Source: Spirochaetaceae bacterium (GTDB lineage: Bacteria > Spirochaetota > Spirochaetia > Treponematales > Breznakiellaceae). Taken from it: a DNA stretch of 10,185 bases. The notes beneath the pieces are model-generated. The model ran no database searches, was not told the origin of the DNA, and saw only the letters and a list, made by a program, of their open reading frames with translations. How positions within the stretch are numbered: position 1 is the stretch's first letter; every line of letters begins with the position of its first letter. The DNA lies in contig JAITHR010000169.1 in assembly GCA_031279895.1 (NCBI GenBank), positions 1 to 10,185 of the forward strand. Direction: 5' to 3'. This document shows positions 6,709 to 10,185 of this stretch, in pieces. The position numbers were made by a program, and so were the translations under genes.

Positions 6709-8487
6709 ATGATCCGGTTCGTATTGGTTTTGTGCTTCGCGCTTGTTTCCGTCGGCCTTCACGGTCAAACAAGAGACGGTCAGACCCTTGGGGATACGGC
6801 GCTGGCGGCGAAATACGTCGCCTGGGCCGAGGCCGCTCTCGCGGAGAACCGTTGGGATCAGGCGCTTACCGGCTTGGAGCGGGGCGCGGATTTTGCCGCC
6901 GGTTCCTCGGATCTCGCCTATCTTCTCGCCTTAGCCCGTTCCCATGAAAACCTGCCGAAAGGCGCGGTTCTTGAGGCGGCGCGGCGCGCCCTGGAAACAG
7001 ACCGCTGGAATACCTATTCCGCCGTATCGTGCCGGCTCTTGAAAGCGGAGGCTTTGCTGCGGATAGGCAGGTATGACGAGGCGCTGGCCGATCTCGCGCT
7101 CGTTCGCCCCCGTACTATCGACGCCTTCTGTTTAAGCCTCTTGGGATTGAAAGGTCTTGACGACCGGGCGGGTTTCACGAAACTCCTTGCGGAGGTTATG
7201 AGCGCCTATCCCAGGGACCCCCGTCCGGTTCGGATTTTCTTTGAATACGCGGCGGATCGGCTTCCTCTTAACAACGAGGGGGAGCTTATGGCTACGGCGC
7301 TGCGGCGTCTTCCCCTCTTAATCGAATCCGATAGGTCCTTAGCCTATGCGGGCGCGCCGTTTATCCCGGACACAGACGAAGCGCGGCGTATCCTCGCTTC
7401 CTATTGGGCCGAGGGTCCCGTTGTTCCCGCTTCCGTTCCGGCGGCCCTGAACTTCGGGATTATTGACGGAAACGACGGGATTGACGAGCTTTTTAAGGTC
7501 TCTTTAGGTGAAGAAGAAAAGCCGCTGGATAAAACGCTGCTCCTTGCGGTCTGGAACCTTCTGCGGGACGACGCCCAGCGGGAGCGGTTCCGGGAAAAAC
7601 TGGCGCGCTTTTCCGGCGTCATAACAGAGGACGAGAATAAAGACGGCTATGCCGAGATTCGGGTCTTCTATAGAGAGGGCGTGCTCACGCAATACGTTTA
7701 CGATCGGGATCAGGACGGGCTTCCGGAATGGACCGTTTTCTTTGAGGCCGGCGTTCCGGTCAGAATGGTATCCGTCTCTTCGCCGGACACGGACGGGGTG
7801 AGAACCCGCCGAACCGCCGCGTATCCGCCGGTTTCCCAGGCGGAACGGATTATGGCGGACGTGCAATGGGAACAGTATCCCGCGGTGCTGGAAACAAAAC
7901 TGAACGGCGTCGTCTATACGCCGAAGCCCTTTGATTTCTCTTTTTTCCCCCTGTATTTCAAAAGGCTGGAGAGCGGCGGGATTCTGTACCCGGAACGCAA
8001 CCGTCTCGTAACGGGAATCCCGCGGCAGACGCTGGCGTCTTCTTCGATTATGATTGAAAGGCCCAGCGGGGAATTTCGGGGCGGGGTTGAACGGATCGAG
8101 CTTGCCGGCGGGGTTCCCCAAAAAGCGCGGGAGTTTTTGCGCGGACGCCTGGTTTCGGAAACGCTTTTCCACCAGGGCGCGCCCGTTTCCCAGCGGGTTG
8201 ACCTTGACGGGAACGGCTATTTGGAAACCGCGCGCGCCTTTCGGGAACCGAAGCGAAGCGGCGGGGCGCCTGCGGCGGATGATTTCCTTTTAAAGAGCGC
8301 GGGTATCATCGCATTTTCCGAAAGCGATTGGGATGAAGACGGTATTTTTGAATACGCAGAGCGTTATATATATACCAACGAAGGTTCCGGTGATTTCAGT
8401 TCCTATACCGTGGTACGCTTTTGGGATATGGACCGAGACGGCGTGCGGGAATTTTCCGATCAAATCAGATATGCGACCAAGCGCTAG
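6709..8487 (+). CDS. Secreted TPR-like protein with repeated DxDxDG loops
   Basis: I do not recognise a named family. The 592-residue protein starts with a signal peptide (MIRFVLVLCFALVSVGLHG), with likely cleavage near residue 19, so it should act in the periplasm or at the surface. Residues about 33-145 look like TPR-type helix pairs, such as AEAALAENRWDQALTGLERG and KAEALLRIGRYDEALADL. The C-terminal half carries acidic loops starting at residues 308 (DENKDGYAEI), 332 (DRDQDGLPEW), 498 (DLDGNGYLET), 540 (DWDEDGIFEY) and 573 (DMDRDGVREF), plus a degenerate DTDG at 360. The pattern D-x-D/N-x-D-G-x-x-E-aromatic resembles calcium-binding loops of FG-GAP, thrombospondin type 3 or EF-hand kind; calcium binding is inferred. 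The start is supported by GAGGTGAT at 6698-6705, which overlaps the ftsH stop. The position between ftsH and a protease suggests an envelope quality-control or scaffold role. The gene call is secure; the role is not. Confidence 0.88.
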   Translation: MIRFVLVLCFALVSVGLHGQTRDGQTLGDTALAAKYVAWAEAALAENRWDQALTGLERGADFAAGSSDLAYLLALARSHENLPKGAVLEAARRALETDRWNTYSAVSCRLLKAEALLRIGRYDEALADLALVRPRTIDAFCLSLLGLKGLDDRAGFTKLLAEVMSAYPRDPRPVRIFFEYAADRLPLNNEGELMATALRRLPLLIESDRSLAYAGAPFIPDTDEARRILASYWAEGPVVPASVPAALNFGIIDGNDGIDELFKVSLGEEEKPLDKTLLLAVWNLLRDDAQRERFREKLARFSGVITEDENKDGYAEIRVFYREGVLTQYVYDRDQDGLPEWTVFFEAGVPVRMVSVSSPDTDGVRTRRTAAYPPVSQAERIMADVQWEQYPAVLETKLNGVVYTPKPFDFSFFPLYFKRLESGGILYPERNRLVTGIPRQTLASSSIMIERPSGEFRGGVERIELAGGVPQKAREFLRGRLVSETLFHQGAPVSQRVDLDGNGYLETARAFREPKRSGGAPAADDFLLKSAGIIAFSESDWDEDGIFEYAERYIYTNEGSGDFSSYTVVRFWDMDRDGVREFSDQIRYATKR

Positions 8488-8512
8488 GTTTAGACGGCAG
8501 GGGATTAAACGC

Positions 8513-10185
8513 ATGGCGCGTCAAAAATGTTTGTGTCCGGCACTCATGCCGGCGGCGGTCCTGACCGTCTGTGTATCGTGTTGTTTGTCATGTTTATCGA
8601 TAGAAGACAAAGAAAAACGCCTCGTCCCCCCGAAGTCCGCCGTTGAATTGCGGCTGGAGGACATACGCCGCTCCGTGGCGGACGATCCGGTAAGGGCCAT
8701 ACACCTTATCGGAATCTACGAATCCCGCTACGCGCCGGAAAGCCTTTCCGACCTCAGAGAAGAAGCGGTCTCCCGTCTTAAAACCGCGCAGGCCCTGGCC
8801 GTGGAAGAGCGGCGCTGGGATGACGCGGCGTCCCTTGCCCGCTCCCTTTCCAGTCTGGGGATAGCCGTGGAGAACAGCGCGGAAGAACCGGACTTCGTGC
8901 TTGCCGACGCGAAACAGAAACTGTCCGAGGGAAACGACCTGGGCGCGTTTCTTGCGGCGGTACGGGCGCACGAGTTATCCCCGCTTTCCTTTGAGGACGC
9001 CCTGCTTTTTCTTGATAAGGCGGCTGCGGTGAGGCAGCGGCGTACTGCGGCGTTCTTTTTTGCCATCGCCGAGGAACAGGGCGGCCCTATCGACGAAGAA
9101 CTCCGCCGATACGCCCGGGGAAACGACACGGCGGCGGAGATGATTAAGGGGGTGGCCACCGTATTGGTTGATAGGGGCATACGGGTCGAGCGGGGGCAGG
9201 GGATGCCGGACCGGGTGCTGGGTTCCGCCTTTTTTGTGGACGCCGCCGGGCTTCTTATAACCAATTATCATGTTATCTCCAGCGAGGTTGACACCTCCTA
9301 TGAGGGATACTCCAAAATGTACGTCCGCATGGGGGATTCCGCCAGCCCCCGGATACCGGCCAAGGTTATAGGATGGGACAAGGCTATGGACCTGGCCCTT
9401 ATCAAGGCGGATCTCAAAGCCGAGTACGTGTTCTCCGTGGCGGACCGGATTATTCCCCGCGTGGGAGACACGGTATACGCCATAGGATCACCGGGGGGTC
9501 TTGAGAAAACCGTAACCCAGGGGATCGTGTCCGCTTTGGGGCGGCGCCTTCTTCAGATAGGGGACGTTATTCAGATAGACGCGGCAGTGAACCACGGGAA
9601 CTCCGGCGGGCCTGTGGTGGATAGGGAGGGGCGCTTGATAGGCATCGCGTTTGCAGGCGCCACCCACTATCAGGGGCTTAATTTCGCGGTTCCCGCGGAG
9701 CGTCTTGCCGCGGCGCTTCCCGCGATGATACGGGGAGGCCCGGCCCGGCGCCCGTGGCTCGGCCTGACCGTAAACGAGACGGTCTCCGGTGCGGAGATTC
9801 TCTATGTGGCGCCGTTTACCCCGGCGCAGGAACATCAGGTTAAAGAGGGCGTGTTCATAACGCGCCTCAATCACGAGACCGTGGGCGCGGCACAGGGCGC
9901 GTTAATAGCGGCGATGCAGGATCGTCTGTTTTCCCATCGTCCCGGGGAACTTGTGGCGCTTGAGACCTCCGACGGCATCCGGCGGGTCATTATGTCCGCG
10001 CCGCGGCCTGATATGCCCCTGGCCGAGGCCGCGAAAAAAGACAGTCGGGAGCGCATGGCCGCGCCGCTGTTCGGCCTTATCCTCGCCTCCTCAAAGGAAC
10101 GCTCTTTTTTCTCGTCATACCTCGTAAAAAAGGTGATACGCGGTTCGGCGGCTGACGAGGCGGGCCTTTCGCCGCAGGACCCGGT
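8513..10185 (+). CDS. Trypsin-like (HtrA-type) serine protease, probable lipoprotein, 3' end cut
   Basis: The frame is open from ATG 8513 to the window end (557 codons, no stop). AGGGG at 8499-8503 is a suitable ribosome site, 25 nt after the previous gene. The N-terminus has Arg/Lys and then a hydrophobic, Cys-rich stretch (residues 6-27, six Cys). CVSC, CCLS and CLSC are loose lipoboxes of the kind spirochaetes tolerate, and I saw no Cys in the rest, so lipid anchoring is likely. Residues about 32-225 are predicted helical, partly TPR-like (EERRWDDAASLARSL). The protease domain (about 228-400) has a complete triad: His253 in TNYHV, Asp293 in MDLAL and Ser364 in GNSGGP. A divergent PDZ-like segment begins near RPWLGL (413-418), and a clearer PDZ (LFGLILAS, then GSAADEAGLSPQD) begins near 519 and is cut off. 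Family knowledge suggests degradation or surveillance of misfolded envelope proteins. The long helical N-terminus is not part of classical DegP. Confidence 0.9.
   Translation, partial: MARQKCLCPALMPAAVLTVCVSCCLSCLSIEDKEKRLVPPKSAVELRLEDIRRSVADDPVRAIHLIGIYESRYAPESLSDLREEAVSRLKTAQALAVEERRWDDAASLARSLSSLGIAVENSAEEPDFVLADAKQKLSEGNDLGAFLAAVRAHELSPLSFEDALLFLDKAAAVRQRRTAAFFFAIAEEQGGPIDEELRRYARGNDTAAEMIKGVATVLVDRGIRVERGQGMPDRVLGSAFFVDAAGLLITNYHVISSEVDTSYEGYSKMYVRMGDSASPRIPAKVIGWDKAMDLALIKADLKAEYVFSVADRIIPRVGDTVYAIGSPGGLEKTVTQGIVSALGRRLLQIGDVIQIDAAVNHGNSGGPVVDREGRLIGIAFAGATHYQGLNFAVPAERLAAALPAMIRGGPARRPWLGLTVNETVSGAEILYVAPFTPAQEHQVKEGVFITRLNHETVGAAQGALIAAMQDRLFSHRPGELVALETSDGIRRVIMSAPRPDMPLAEAAKKDSRERMAAPLFGLILASSKERSFFSSYLVKKVIRGSAADEAGLSPQDP

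Noticed and set aside
8728..9264. 178-codon ORF on the minus strand
   Set aside because: It is antisense to the protease gene, whose catalytic motifs prove the + strand frame. The Ser/Arg-rich product is typical of a shadow.

Overview
The window looks like the chromosome of a GC-rich spirochaete, most likely a Treponema-type organism. The gene order spoVG, rplY (CTC-type L25), tilS, ftsH is one I know from spirochaetes such as Borrelia and, in an expanded form, from the ispE-spoVG-ctc-tilS-ftsH region of Bacillus subtilis. The genus is an inference from gene order and protein style; no 16S or other decisive marker is present. All recognised genes lie on the + strand. Two ORFs are cut by the window: one at base 1 and one at base 10185.

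Layout. Bases 1-816 hold the 3' part of an unrecognised, hydrophobic and proline-rich protein whose base composition changes sharply inside the gene. Bases 817-1085 hold no intact gene. They contain a perfect 24-bp palindrome and short protein-like fragments in different frames, the last of which overlaps the ispE start by ATGA. Then come ispE (isoprenoid precursor synthesis, 1086-2051) and spoVG (small nucleic-acid-binding regulator, 2080-2361). A spacer follows with a good sigma-70-type promoter, tRNA-Gln(UUG) at 2560-2631 and several GC-rich hairpins. After it are rplY (2721-3329), tilS (3372-4805), ftsH (4798-6699, overlapping tilS), a secreted TPR-like protein with repeated DxDxDG loops (6709-8487), and a trypsin-like, PDZ-containing probable lipoprotein protease (8513 to the window end).

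How the genes fit together. The middle block is a translation-centred housekeeping cluster: a tRNA, a 5S-rRNA-binding ribosomal protein and a tRNA-modifying enzyme. It runs without a visible terminator into an envelope proteostasis block made of the membrane protease FtsH, a secreted repeat protein and an HtrA-like surface or periplasmic protease. Spacings of -8, 9 and 25 nt suggest one transcript from tilS onward. A pth gene, which sits between rplY and tilS in Borrelia and between ctc and tilS in Bacillus, is absent here.

The items most worth a second look are the compositional mosaic in the first gene, the palindrome and gene debris before ispE, the leader architecture around the tRNA, and the two uncharacterised envelope proteins after ftsH. 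I found no CRISPR array, transposase or clear new defence system.
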